A stretch of DNA of 64,000 nucleotides from the NCBI GenBank assembly GCA_964369185.1, contig CAYJEN010000004.1, positions 1 through 64,000 on the forward strand, given 5' to 3'. Origin of the DNA: CAYJAZ01 sp964369185 (GTDB lineage: Bacteria > Desulfobacterota > Desulfovibrionia > Desulfovibrionales > Desulfovibrionaceae). The translations under genes and the position numbers were made by a program. The stretch's first letter is position 1, and each line of letters begins with the position of its first letter. A model generated the notes under the pieces. That model was not told the origin of the DNA. It did not search any database and saw only the letters and a list, made by a program, of their open reading frames with translations. Positions 43,877 through 53,318 of the stretch are shown one piece after another.

Positions 43877-45313
43877 TTACAATCCTAATGCTTTTCTTAC
43901 TCCTTCGCCGTACGCTGGGTCGGCTTTGGCGCAGTTTGCTATATGACGTTCTTTAATTTCGTTAGGAGCGTCGCCCATAGCACGAGCAGTATTGTCGAAT
44001 AGAGCCTGTTTTTGTTCTGCGGACATAAGATTGAAGAGAAGTCCCGGTTGTGTATAATAATCGTCATCATCGTCACGATAGTTATAGTTGAGGGCATCGC
44101 CTTCTAATTTGAGAGGCGGTTCTTGTAGATTTTGAGAATCTGCCCATTCATTTTCTGAGTTTGGTTCATATGTCAGGGTCGCGCCGTAGTTACCGTCAAC
44201 ACGCATTTGACCGTCTCTATGGAAAGAATGAACAGGAACACGAGGTGCATTTACCGGAATATGTGTGTGATTCACGCCAAGACGATATCTTTGAGCGTCA
44301 GCATAAGCAAAGAGGCGACCTTGCAACATTCTATCCGGTGAGAAACCAATTCCAGGGACGATTGCAGCAGGGTTGAAAGCTGCTTGCTCTACATCTGCAA
44401 AATAGTTTTCAGGGTTTTTATTGAGTTCAAAATATCCAACTTCGATGAGTGGATAATCTTTTTTTCTCCATACTTTAGTGAGGTCAAACGGATGGAATTC
44501 GTAGTTATCTGCATCTTTTTCAGGCATGATTTGGATATACATAGTCCATTTAGGGAAGTCGCCTTTTTCAATGCTGTCAAAGAGGTCACGTTGATGACTT
44601 TCTCTATCTCCGGCAATGATGGCTGCCGCTTCAGCATCGGTAAGGTTTTTAATTCCTTGCTGAGTTTTGAAGTGGAACTTTACCCAGTAACGCTCATTTT
44701 TATCATTGATAAATGAGAAAGTATGACTTCCAAATCCGTCCATATGACGATAAGAAGCAGGAATACCTCTATCACTCATAACAACAGTAACTTGATGGAG
44801 AGCTTCAGGAAGGTTTGTCCAGAAATCCCAGTTGTTTTTAGCAGAACGCATATTGGTTTTAGGGTCACGTTTAACGGCGTGGTTTAGGTCAGGGAATTTT
44901 AACGGATCACGAAAGAAGAATACAGGTGTGTTATTTCCAACTAAATCCCAGTTACCTTGATCGGTATAAAATTTCATGGCGAAGCCACGAATATCACGTT
45001 CAGCATCGGCAGCACCACGTTCACCTGCTACGGTTGAAAAGCGTACAAACATATCGGTTTTCTTGCCGATTTCTTTAAACATACTTGCTTTTGTATATTT
45101 TGTGATATCATGTGTAACTGTGAAAGTTCCGAATGCACCGGAGCCTTTAGCGTGCATACGTCTTTCTGGGATAACTTCGCGATCGAAATGAGCAAGTTTT
45201 TCAATGAGCCAAACATCTTGTAAAAGGATTGGGCCACGCTTTCCTGCGGTGAGGCTGTCTTGGTTATTGGTTACAGGCGCACCGTTAGCCATAGTAAGTT
45301 TTTTATCAGACAT
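43877..45313 (-). CDS. katA: monofunctional heme catalase (small subunit, clade 3)
   Basis: A 478-residue enzyme splitting H2O2 to water and O2. The catalytic His is in RRMHAKGSGAFGTF (about 51-64), the Asn in VGNNTPVFFFRD (about 124-135), and the proximal heme Tyr in GRLFAYADAQRYRLG. Length and the absence of a C-terminal flavodoxin-like domain mark the small-subunit class with NADPH binding. The start has AGGAGAG. A small inverted repeat at 45377-45390 upstream may be regulatory. Catalase gives oxygen tolerance to an otherwise probably anaerobic organism. Confidence 0.96.
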   Translation of the reverse strand: MSDKKLTMANGAPVTNNQDSLTAGKRGPILLQDVWLIEKLAHFDREVIPERRMHAKGSGAFGTFTVTHDITKYTKASMFKEIGKKTDMFVRFSTVAGERGAADAERDIRGFAMKFYTDQGNWDLVGNNTPVFFFRDPLKFPDLNHAVKRDPKTNMRSAKNNWDFWTNLPEALHQVTVVMSDRGIPASYRHMDGFGSHTFSFINDKNERYWVKFHFKTQQGIKNLTDAEAAAIIAGDRESHQRDLFDSIEKGDFPKWTMYIQIMPEKDADNYEFHPFDLTKVWRKKDYPLIEVGYFELNKNPENYFADVEQAAFNPAAIVPGIGFSPDRMLQGRLFAYADAQRYRLGVNHTHIPVNAPRVPVHSFHRDGQMRVDGNYGATLTYEPNSENEWADSQNLQEPPLKLEGDALNYNYRDDDDDYYTQPGLLFNLMSAEQKQALFDNTARAMGDAPNEIKERHIANCAKADPAYGEGVRKALGL

Positions 45314-45376
45314 GTTTTCTCTCCTTGATCGTGGATATGCTTATACGAGAAAGCTTTATCCTATTTTGTATAGTTG

Positions 45377-45390
45377 GCAGAAAAATCTGC
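45377..45390. promoter_or_regulatory. inverted repeat upstream of catalase
   Basis: GCAGA-AAAA-TCTGC lies 63 bases before the catalase start codon, where an operator could be. It is short, so chance is possible. Confidence 0.3.
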
Positions 45391-45512
45391 ATGTTGTTAC
45401 TTTCAAAACGCAATAACTTCAACAATAATACACAAAGGAAAACAAAATGAAATGATAAGGCTTTTATAATCATCTAAGGCGGCTAAATAAATAGCTTGAG
45501 AAATCTGAAAAC

Positions 45513-45541
45513 TTGACAATATAATTATGAATGTCTAAACT
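45513..45541 (+). promoter_or_regulatory. promoter of the nuclease/ATPase pair
   Basis: A perfect -35 TTGACA (45513-45518) and -10-like TAAACT (45536-45541) are 17 bases apart, 38 bases before the exonuclease gene. Confidence 0.5.
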
Positions 45542-45579
45542 CAACGTATCATAAAAAAATATAAAAGAAAAGTACCTTC

Positions 45580-46869
45580 ATGCAAAATATCAAAATAATT
45601 CATGCCGCAGATTTGCACCTAGATGTGCCGATGAAAAATGTTCCAAATAGTAAAAATATTGGGGCAGAATCAACATATAGGGCTTTGGAAAATCTCGTAC
45701 AATTTGCGATAAAAGAAAAAGTCAATGCTCTTTTGCTGGTTGGCGATATTTGGAATCATGAAGAAATCAGCTTAAAAGCAAGGCTTGCTGTAATTAAAGC
45801 TTGTAATACTTTAAATGAGTATAATATCAAAGTTTTTATAAGTCATGGTAATCATGACCCGCTTGATAATAATTTTAAATCGCTTACTTTTCCTCAAAAT
45901 GTTCATGTTTTTAAAGATAAATATGAATGTGTTCCATTAGAAAAAGATAATAATGTTGTAGCGATGATACATGGAATTAGTCATGCCACAAAAAAAGAGA
46001 CAAGAAATCTTTCTACTTTTTTTCCAATAATTACAGAAAAAATGAAAAATGAGCACTTTCATCTGTTTATGCTTCACACTTCTTTAGTAAAAAATGATGG
46101 AGAAGCTGTGTATGCACCGTGTACACTAGCGGAATTAAAGGAAAAAAATCCGCATTACTGGGCACTTGGGCATGTTCACAGTTATCAAATGCTAGAAGAA
46201 AATCCTCATGTTGTTTTTTCGGGTGCTTTGCAAGGTACTCATATCAATGAAGATAATGCTCATGGCTGTGTACTTATTACTATGGAAAGAGATGATAATA
46301 AAAGAGTATCAATCAAAGAAGAACTTGTTCCTATTGCCCCACTTTATTGGAAAAAAATTGACTGTGTACTCCCTGATGATGTGCTAGACTTAGCTCAAGC
46401 GCAACAATATATATATGATGTACTTGCTACGCATCAAGAGAGCTTGCCTTCATGCACGAAGCAGGTAATAGTAAAAATTACCCTTAAAGGTCAAACAGAG
46501 CTGAATAACTTACTTAGAAATATTTATACCTTACAAGAATTGACTGATTCGCTTTCAGAACAAGCAAGCGAACTCCGTCCGCCGGTTTTAGTAAAAGAAA
46601 TTGAGGTGGAAACAGAGGATGTTCAAGAGGATAAAAATATCAGTGAACTCCTGAAAGGCGATGATTTTTTAGCACAAGTTCTGCGGGAAGCTGAAAATTT
46701 ATTTGATGAAAATGATGAAGAACTTGCTTTACTTTTTCAAAAATTATATCATGATAGCCCAGTAAAAAATCAACATAAAAAAATAATACCTATGCCGATT
46801 GAACGAGAAGCTTTTGATAAAATAATTCGCCAAGCACAATACATTTGTGCGGAAACATTGGAAAAATAA
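45580..46869 (+). CDS. SbcD/YhaO-like DNA repair metallophosphoesterase
   Basis: A 429-residue nuclease subunit of the Mre11/SbcD superfamily. Calcineurin-type motifs are AADLHLDVPM (residues 7-16; D-x-H), LVGDIWNH (52-59), SHGNHDPL (88-95), HTSL and ALGHVHSYQ (about 199-207). The order and spacing match B. subtilis YhaO more than E. coli SbcD. The gene ends 6 bases before the large ATPase, so they are translationally coupled and should form one complex. It is expected to cleave DNA ends or hairpins; activity is inferred from the intact motifs. Confidence 0.85.
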   Translation: MQNIKIIHAADLHLDVPMKNVPNSKNIGAESTYRALENLVQFAIKEKVNALLLVGDIWNHEEISLKARLAVIKACNTLNEYNIKVFISHGNHDPLDNNFKSLTFPQNVHVFKDKYECVPLEKDNNVVAMIHGISHATKKETRNLSTFFPIITEKMKNEHFHLFMLHTSLVKNDGEAVYAPCTLAELKEKNPHYWALGHVHSYQMLEENPHVVFSGALQGTHINEDNAHGCVLITMERDDNKRVSIKEELVPIAPLYWKKIDCVLPDDVLDLAQAQQYIYDVLATHQESLPSCTKQVIVKITLKGQTELNNLLRNIYTLQELTDSLSEQASELRPPVLVKEIEVETEDVQEDKNISELLKGDDFLAQVLREAENLFDENDEELALLFQKLYHDSPVKNQHKKIIPMPIEREAFDKIIRQAQYICAETLEK

Positions 46870-46875
46870 TCATCT

Positions 46876-49800
46876 ATGAAAATTAATGCATTCGATATAC
46901 AAGAATTTGGAATATTAGCTAAGCAAAGTCAATATAACTTGCCTTCCGGTTTACTTATTTTTTTAGGTCAAAATGAGGCAGGAAAATCTACATCTTTAGA
47001 ATTTTTCCGCACTCTTTTAACAGGTTTTCCCTCTGCACGCTCAAAAAAATCGAGAGAAGGGCTTTTTGCGAGTAAAAATCCTCAAATGGGCGGAATGCTT
47101 GAGCTTAGTACGAAGAATGCTGGTTTAATGAAAATTGAACGTACGAAGAATGCTTTCAATCTTTATGATGCAAAAGGAAATTCTTTAGATTCAGCTATTT
47201 ATGAAGCTCTTTTTGCAGGAGTAAGCAGAGAAATTTATTCAAGCCTCTATGGTTTTAGCTTGAATGAAATTCAAACTCTTGATGCTCTTGAAGCTGAAGA
47301 AGTGAAAACGGTTCTTTATGGCACATCTTTTGGGCTCGGGCTTTATTCACCGCAAAAAGCATTTGCTCAAATTGATGCAGTAATAGGAGCTAAAAATGCA
47401 AAAAGTCTTATAAAAAATGATTCTATTAAAAATGTCTTCAAAACAAATGCACAGAGAATTGAAGAAATTAATGCATTAATTCAAGAATATACAGAAAAAA
47501 ATAATGAAATAGATACTTATTATAAAGAATATGATCTTATACGTAATAATTTGCAAAGTATTAGATCTCGTAGAGAAGATAAATATGAAGAAATTCTTGC
47601 AGTGCAAAAAAAGATTAATGCATGGGAAGTCTATCAAGATTACTACTTGACTAGTGAAAAAATCAAACGAATCCCAGCGATTAATGAATCATTATCATTT
47701 GTAAGCATAGAAAGTTTAGCTAAGTTGGAAAATGAAGAATATCAAATTAAATCACAAGGAAAAAATCTTGAAGATAAGAAGCAAATTTTACTTGCAAATT
47801 TAGAGAAAAAAGAACTTAATGCTCAACTTGTTGAAATTTTCCCTAAACTAAAAGAATTGGTTGAATATAAAGCAAGCTATAGAAATGCATTTATTCAAAT
47901 ACCTTATACTCAAGAAACTATAAATAAAACAGAAGAAGAGCTTGCAAAAGAAGTAAAATATCTTGGCAATTCTTGGTCTTTGGAGAAAGTAAGAAGCATA
48001 GATTATTCCTTTGAAGTTCATAAATCAATTGAAACTTTTAACGTGATTCTTTCAGAGGCAGAAGGAAACTTAAAACAGGTTGAAAGTTCAATTAGTTACT
48101 TGAATCAAGAGAAACTACTTGTTACTGACGAAATAAAATATCTTGAAAAAAGTATTAGTGAGCTCAAAAAAGAAAAAATTGATTTAGACCCTACAAAAAG
48201 AGAACAGCTAACAACAGCACTACGCAGAACTCAGGATGCTGTAGAAAAAATGCCTGAAAAACTTATACATTTAAAGTTAGCAAAGGCCGATTTTACACAA
48301 GCACTAAATCAACTTTCTTTTAAGATTACTCCAAGTGAGCAAATTTTATCTAAAGTTTCAAATGCACAAAATTCACTTCTTGCGCTTGCAAGTAAAATTG
48401 CAGAACAAGCTCAACGTGCCGATATTGCAAAAGAAAATTTGAAACAGGCTAAAAAAGCAGTTGATAAACTTGAAGAACAACAAGATTTTCTTTCAAAAGA
48501 GAATCAGAAACTTTTGCATCTTGAAAGAACAACTCTTTATAAAAAGCGTAATGCCGTACAACGTATAAAATATCTTGAACAAAATCAAGAACAAGAAGTT
48601 GAGCGCATTCTTGACTTGCAAGGGCAATATGATGAAATTGCAGTGCAATTACCTAATAAAACAAGTGGTATTTTGTCATTTCTCTTTGGCGTGTTTGCGT
48701 TTTGCTTGGGAGGGATTTTATTAATCACAAGTTTATATTATGATATTAAAGAAATAGATATTTCCTTTTTTGCTCAAAGTCTCTTTATACAGGAGAATTT
48801 AGCTGAATTTATTGAAATACCAAATACTTATATAATACATTCACCTTTTGCGCTTTTAGTTTTTCTTATTGGTTTTACGTGTATTTACGTAAATATTCCA
48901 ATGTATAACCCAGATAGAAAAAAGAAACTTCTAATGCTTGCTCAGATTAACAGTAGAAAAGAAGCAGCTATGCAAAAATTGCAAGCAAATAAAGACGAGT
49001 TTATAAGACTTTGTCAGTTTCTTGAGGTAAAAAAGGTAGATAACGAAATTTTAGAAGAGCTTGAAATTAAATTTGAACATGAGCAAGAACAACTTATCAG
49101 TAAGGAAAATCTTCTTAAAGAAACTTCTCAAACAGAAAACGAACTCAGAAATGCACGTTTTGAACTTTCACATAACTATGCAAAATATCAAAAAGAAGAA
49201 CGTGCTATCCAAGAATTACGTAGGGTATGGCAAGAACAGTTTGCCAATCTTTCAATTTCAGATGTTCCTTCAGCTGATGCCGTAGGTGTATACTTTGCAC
49301 GTATAGACCAAATACGTATGGCGAAGCAAAGTTTGAAAAATTTAGAAGAAGAAATTAATGCACTTAAAAATTCAAAACAAACACTTTCCGAACTTGCTCT
49401 TGAAGTTCTTCCAGATATAAAAGATTTGAGCTTGTCGAGCGATGAAATAGTGCGTACCGTTCAGGATATCATTAATATATGTAATGAGCAGGAAAAAATT
49501 AATGAAAGAAAGTTACAACTTCTTGAAAATATAGATACTCTCGAAAATAAAAAACTAACAATAGAATCTAATCTTGCAAACTTTGATGAAAAACTGAAAG
49601 AAAAAAGAAGTGAACTAGAAAAAGCAAAAGATGAGTGGAATAAATACCTTACAAGTCAACTACTTGATAGTTCTATTTCTCCTGAAAGGGCTAAAGCAAT
49701 TTTAGCGCATGTAGAAAAATGTAGAAATATAGAAAATAATATAAAAAATCTATATAAAGAAAAAGACTTACATCAAAATGAAATTGATAGACTTGTAACT

Positions 49801-50883
49801 CCTTTAGAAAAGCTTTTAGTAGAGATAAATCGTAATCCTATAAAAAGGTTGGATAATGAACCTGACTATCTCTCGACTCTTGATATTTTACTTTCAGATG
49901 CTGAAAAAGCTAAAGAAATACTGAGCGCAAAAATAACTATTGAAGAACAATTGTCTGAAATAAATAAAGAAATTGATTTGTTATCTGAAGAAAAAGAGAA
50001 AATATCAAAAAATATTAAAAAACTTTTAGAATCATTGAACTTGAAAAGTATAAATGACTTTAAAGAAATGGCTATAAGATTTGAGGAAAAAAATCAACTC
50101 CTTGAAATGCTAGAACAAATCAATGACAAATTAAAACTTCTTTCTATAGATGAAAATATTGAAGAATTTGTAAAAGGTTTTGAAGGCGTAGATTTACTAG
50201 ACTTGCAACATAAAAAAAGATTGCTTGATAAAAATCTATTAGAAATTCAGTCGATTGAAGAAGAAATCAATACAAATCTAGCTGAAAAGAAAGCCTTTAT
50301 CCAGCAACTTGAAGATTCAACACTCCTTACAGAACTTAAACAAGAAAAAGCAAATATTGAAGAGCAGAATAAATATGCACTTGAAAGCTATTTAGCTTAT
50401 TCACTAGCAAGAACTTGTATTCAAAAGACAAAACAAAAATATGAAGAAGAAAAACAGCCTGAACTTATAAGAACTGCTTCTGAAATCTTTAATCACATTA
50501 CGGATGGTAAATGGCTTAATATTTCCACTTCAATAGAAGATAGTACGCTCACCTTGAACCCATATCGTGGGCTTCCTGTAACTCCTGATAAACTCAGTCA
50601 AGGCACGCGCGAACAACTCTATCTTTCTTTGCGCCTTGCCTATATTAAAAATGCAGCTAAATATAAAGAAGCTCTTCCATTAATTATGGATGATATTCTT
50701 GTAAACTTTGATACTCTTAGATCTACTCAAACAGCTAAAACTTTAGCTACTTTTACAGAAGATTCATGCCAGCATCAAATTCTTTTTTTCACATGTCATC
50801 AACATATTGCAAATATATTAAAAGAAAATGTTCCTAACTCAACACTCTTTACAATAGAAAAAGGCAAGATTTCGCGTAATTAG
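46876..50883 (+). CDS. SbcC/YhaN-like ATPase with coiled coils and two membrane segments
   Basis: A 1335-residue Rad50/SbcC-type ATPase, partner of the upstream nuclease. Walker A is FLGQNEAGKSTSLEFF (about 29-44). The signature LSQGTREQLYLSLRLAY and Walker B LPLIMDDILVNFD lie near the C-terminus (about 1235-1285). Between them are about 1000 residues of coiled coil. The coil is interrupted by two hydrophobic helices, about 598-620 and 656-677, separated by a short polar loop. B. subtilis YhaN also has such a central membrane hairpin (from memory), but is shorter (about 960). No zinc-hook CxxC is seen where SbcC has one. The membrane hairpin may replace the hook and anchor the apex of the coil. 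Confidence 0.85.
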   Translation: MKINAFDIQEFGILAKQSQYNLPSGLLIFLGQNEAGKSTSLEFFRTLLTGFPSARSKKSREGLFASKNPQMGGMLELSTKNAGLMKIERTKNAFNLYDAKGNSLDSAIYEALFAGVSREIYSSLYGFSLNEIQTLDALEAEEVKTVLYGTSFGLGLYSPQKAFAQIDAVIGAKNAKSLIKNDSIKNVFKTNAQRIEEINALIQEYTEKNNEIDTYYKEYDLIRNNLQSIRSRREDKYEEILAVQKKINAWEVYQDYYLTSEKIKRIPAINESLSFVSIESLAKLENEEYQIKSQGKNLEDKKQILLANLEKKELNAQLVEIFPKLKELVEYKASYRNAFIQIPYTQETINKTEEELAKEVKYLGNSWSLEKVRSIDYSFEVHKSIETFNVILSEAEGNLKQVESSISYLNQEKLLVTDEIKYLEKSISELKKEKIDLDPTKREQLTTALRRTQDAVEKMPEKLIHLKLAKADFTQALNQLSFKITPSEQILSKVSNAQNSLLALASKIAEQAQRADIAKENLKQAKKAVDKLEEQQDFLSKENQKLLHLERTTLYKKRNAVQRIKYLEQNQEQEVERILDLQGQYDEIAVQLPNKTSGILSFLFGVFAFCLGGILLITSLYYDIKEIDISFFAQSLFIQENLAEFIEIPNTYIIHSPFALLVFLIGFTCIYVNIPMYNPDRKKKLLMLAQINSRKEAAMQKLQANKDEFIRLCQFLEVKKVDNEILEELEIKFEHEQEQLISKENLLKETSQTENELRNARFELSHNYAKYQKEERAIQELRRVWQEQFANLSISDVPSADAVGVYFARIDQIRMAKQSLKNLEEEINALKNSKQTLSELALEVLPDIKDLSLSSDEIVRTVQDIINICNEQEKINERKLQLLENIDTLENKKLTIESNLANFDEKLKEKRSELEKAKDEWNKYLTSQLLDSSISPERAKAILAHVEKCRNIENNIKNLYKEKDLHQNEIDRLVTPLEKLLVEINRNPIKRLDNEPDYLSTLDILLSDAEKAKEILSAKITIEEQLSEINKEIDLLSEEKEKISKNIKKLLESLNLKSINDFKEMAIRFEEKNQLLEMLEQINDKLKLLSIDENIEEFVKGFEGVDLLDLQHKKRLLDKNLLEIQSIEEEINTNLAEKKAFIQQLEDSTLLTELKQEKANIEEQNKYALESYLAYSLARTCIQKTKQKYEEEKQPELIRTASEIFNHITDGKWLNISTSIEDSTLTLNPYRGLPVTPDKLSQGTREQLYLSLRLAYIKNAAKYKEALPLIMDDILVNFDTLRSTQTAKTLATFTEDSCQHQILFFTCHQHIANILKENVPNSTLFTIEKGKISRN

Positions 50884-51067
50884 AAATCGCTATTCTATAG
50901 AGTGCTACTCTAAAAGAGGAGATTTTTTTTTTACACCCCCTTGAAATACACTTGATAGTTATAAAATTCTATGCTAACGAATATCTGAATATAAAATATA
51001 AGATTTCCATTAGATACAGTAAGTATTTGATAAAGAATATAAAAAAATGATTATAAAGGTGATGTGA

Positions 51068-52501
51068 ATGAGTACAAAAATTACAATTATTGGTGCAGGT
51101 CCCGGTGGCTACATGGCGGCATTTGCTGCAGCGAAGAAAGGTGCAGAAGTAACATTAGTAGAGTCGGACTTTTTAGGTGGAACTTGCTTGAATTATGGCT
51201 GTATACCAACTAAAACATTGAAATCAACAGCAGAAGTTTTAGAAAAAGCACACAGTTTATCAACTTATGGCATAACAGGGCTTGGAGAAGCAAAAGCTGA
51301 TATGCCGGCAGTTATTCAAAGAAAACGTAAAGTTTCTGAAGTATTAAGAGGTGGGATTGAAAAAACCTGTGCTCAATTAAAAGTTAAAGTACTTAAAGGT
51401 CGTGGGCAAATCATAAGCGCAAGTTTAGTTAAAGTAACTAACTTAGAAAATGAAGTAATTGAAGTTGAAAGCGATAAAATTATTATTGCAACCGGTTCAC
51501 GCTCCTTAGAGCTTCCTGCATTGAAAGTAGATCATAAGCATATTTTATCATCTGATGATGCTCTTGAATTACAATATGTTCCGGAAAGTATGATTATTGT
51601 AGGTGGCGGCGTTATTGGTGCTGAACTTGCTGGAATTTATTCTACATTTGGTGCAAAAGTAACAGTAGTTGAAGGTCTTTCAAGGCTTCTCCCTGTTCCA
51701 TCAATTGATGAAGAGATGTCAAAACTTCTTCAACGTGAAATGAAAAAATCCGGAATTAAACAAGAACTTTGCCGTATCGTAAGCGCTTGTAAAGTTGAAA
51801 ATGATAAAGTATACGCAGAGTTAGCTCCATCTCCATTTTTAAGTGAAGTGCCGGCATCTGCAAAGAAAGAAGCAACTATCGAGGCTGATGTTTTAGTTGT
51901 TGCAGCCGGACGAGTTCCAAATACAGAAGGTTTAGGACTTCAAGAAGCGGGTATCGAGACAGATAATCGTGGATGGGTTAAAACAAATGACTTATACGAA
52001 ACCAATGTTCCTAATATCTATGCGATCGGTGATATTTTAGGACCTTCAAAAATTATGCTTGCACATATGGCATATGCAGAAGGACTTGCTATTATTGATA
52101 ATATACTTGATTCAACAGAAAAAGTTGCTAATTATTCTGTAGTTCCTTCAGGAATTTTTACAAGTCCTGAAATTGGTTGTGTAGGTATTACCGAAGCACA
52201 AGCGAAAGAAAAAGGAATCGAGGTAGAGTGCCCAGTATTCCAGTTCCGTGAACTTGGTAAAGCACAGGCTATGGCTGAGTTACCTGGTTGTTTTAAAATG
52301 ATTATTGAAAAAGAAACGGCAAAAGTTTTAGGTTGTCATATAGCGGGAGCTCATGCTACAGACCTTATCGCAGAAGCAGCTTTAGCAATGCAATTAGGCG
52401 CAACAGCATATGATATTGCACATACAATTCATGCCCATCCAACTCTTGCAGAAGGTCTATTTGAACTTACACACAACTGGGCTACTGCACCAAAAAAATA
52501 A
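51068..52501 (+). CDS. lpdA: dihydrolipoyl dehydrogenase
   Basis: A 477-residue FAD-dependent E3/L-protein that reoxidises dihydrolipoyl groups with NAD+. The FAD motif GAGPGGYMAAF is at residues 9-19, the redox disulfide is Cys40/Cys45 in GGTCLNYGCIPTKT, and the NAD motif is VGGGVIGAELA. The C-terminal HAHPTLAE has the His-Glu dyad. gcvH follows after 20 bases, so this is probably the glycine-cleavage L-protein, although 2-oxoacid dehydrogenases could share it. A good ribosome site AAGGTGAT precedes the start. Confidence 0.95.
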   Translation: MSTKITIIGAGPGGYMAAFAAAKKGAEVTLVESDFLGGTCLNYGCIPTKTLKSTAEVLEKAHSLSTYGITGLGEAKADMPAVIQRKRKVSEVLRGGIEKTCAQLKVKVLKGRGQIISASLVKVTNLENEVIEVESDKIIIATGSRSLELPALKVDHKHILSSDDALELQYVPESMIIVGGGVIGAELAGIYSTFGAKVTVVEGLSRLLPVPSIDEEMSKLLQREMKKSGIKQELCRIVSACKVENDKVYAELAPSPFLSEVPASAKKEATIEADVLVVAAGRVPNTEGLGLQEAGIETDNRGWVKTNDLYETNVPNIYAIGDILGPSKIMLAHMAYAEGLAIIDNILDSTEKVANYSVVPSGIFTSPEIGCVGITEAQAKEKGIEVECPVFQFRELGKAQAMAELPGCFKMIIEKETAKVLGCHIAGAHATDLIAEAALAMQLGATAYDIAHTIHAHPTLAEGLFELTHNWATAPKK

Positions 52502-52521
52502 ATAAAAATTAGGAGTTTATT

Positions 52522-52920
52522 ATGAAAGATTTAGCAGACATCATTTTACCGGTTGACAGAAACTACACCGATGAGCACATTTGGGCGAAAAAAGACGGAG
52601 ATACCTATCTCCTTGGTATTTCTGACTTTGCACAAGATCAACTTGGTGAAATCGTTTACATAGAAATGCCAGCAGCAGAAGATACTTTCAGCGCAGCAGC
52701 AGACTTTGGAACAGTAGAATCAGTAAAATCAGTAAACAAATTATTTATGCCATTTGATGGTGAAATTGTTGAATTCAATGAAGATTTAGATAATACTCCA
52801 ACAACAGTAAATGCAGATTGTTATGAAGATGGTTGGATTGTTCGTGTAAAAGCTAATAGCGATGACGACTTTGAAAATATGCTTACTGCTGAAGCTTATC
52901 GTGAATTTTTAGCGAAATAA
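52522..52920 (+). CDS. gcvH: glycine cleavage system H protein
   Basis: A 132-residue lipoyl carrier that shuttles aminomethyl groups between the P, T and L proteins. The lipoylation site is Lys69 in TVESVKSVNK. The flanking hammerhead fold (DEHIWAKKDGDTYLLGISDFAQDQLGEIVYIEMP) is canonical. It has the full length of a catalytic GcvH, not the shorter GcvH-L found in SirTM operons of Gram-positive bacteria. gcvT and gcvP are absent from the window. It is cotranscribed with lpdA, ahead of a strong terminator. Confidence 0.95.
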   Translation: MKDLADIILPVDRNYTDEHIWAKKDGDTYLLGISDFAQDQLGEIVYIEMPAAEDTFSAAADFGTVESVKSVNKLFMPFDGEIVEFNEDLDNTPTTVNADCYEDGWIVRVKANSDDDFENMLTAEAYREFLAK

Positions 52921-52944
52921 GTTAATTTTTTTATAATTTTATTT

Positions 52945-52979
52945 CAGGAAAACTCAGTATAACTAGCTGAGTTTTCCTG
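52945..52979 (+). terminator. lpdA-gcvH terminator
   Basis: A 13-bp perfect inverted repeat (52945-52957 with 52967-52979) is followed by a long T-run, 24 bases after gcvH. Confidence 0.9.
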
Positions 52980-53052
52980 TTTTTTTGTTTTATAAGAAAA
53001 ATGATATTTGTAACGTCTCTATTTTATTTGATAAAAAAATATAAAAATACAC

Positions 53053-53080
53053 TTGCAATTGTTTAGAAAGTGTATATACT
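53053..53080 (+). promoter_or_regulatory. sigma-70 promoter of the second adhesin-type gene
   Basis: TTGCAA (53053-53058) and TATACT (53075-53080) have a 16-base spacer. A loose inverted repeat (ATACACTT...AAGTGTAT) spans the region. The predicted transcript has a leader of about 230 bases before the start codon. Confidence 0.6.
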
Positions 53081-53318
53081 ATAGTTAAGTTTTTAGATAA
53101 ACTGTGTCAGGAATTATCTGCAACGATGTTTAATGTCGGCGGGATTGGGTAAATGCTGGGTCTTTGACTTTTGGTAGACAGCATTATTCATAAAGGATTT
53201 TTAGAAATGGAGGTCTATTTCTTTCTCCTTGGCTCTATTTCTCCAATAGAGAGTGGCATGTACTTTTATATAAATGAAGATAGTGTTTTTAGTCTTCGTT
53301 TTCTTTGGAAACCTAATA
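53081..53318 (+). promoter_or_regulatory. long structured 5' leader
   Basis: This gap between promoter and start codon can fold into at least two hairpins. AATGCTG (53152-53158) pairs with CAGCATT (53179-53185), with an extra TCT/AGA inside. CTCTATT (53233-53239) pairs with AATAGAG (53245-53251). It does not match riboswitch classes I know, including both c-di-GMP types. The sequence 53100-53160 is more G-rich than its surroundings. Confidence 0.4.

Noticed and set aside
53081..53318. c-di-GMP riboswitch before the second adhesin gene
   Set aside because: The GEMM-I and GEMM-II consensus blocks are absent. The leader is structured but of no class I know.
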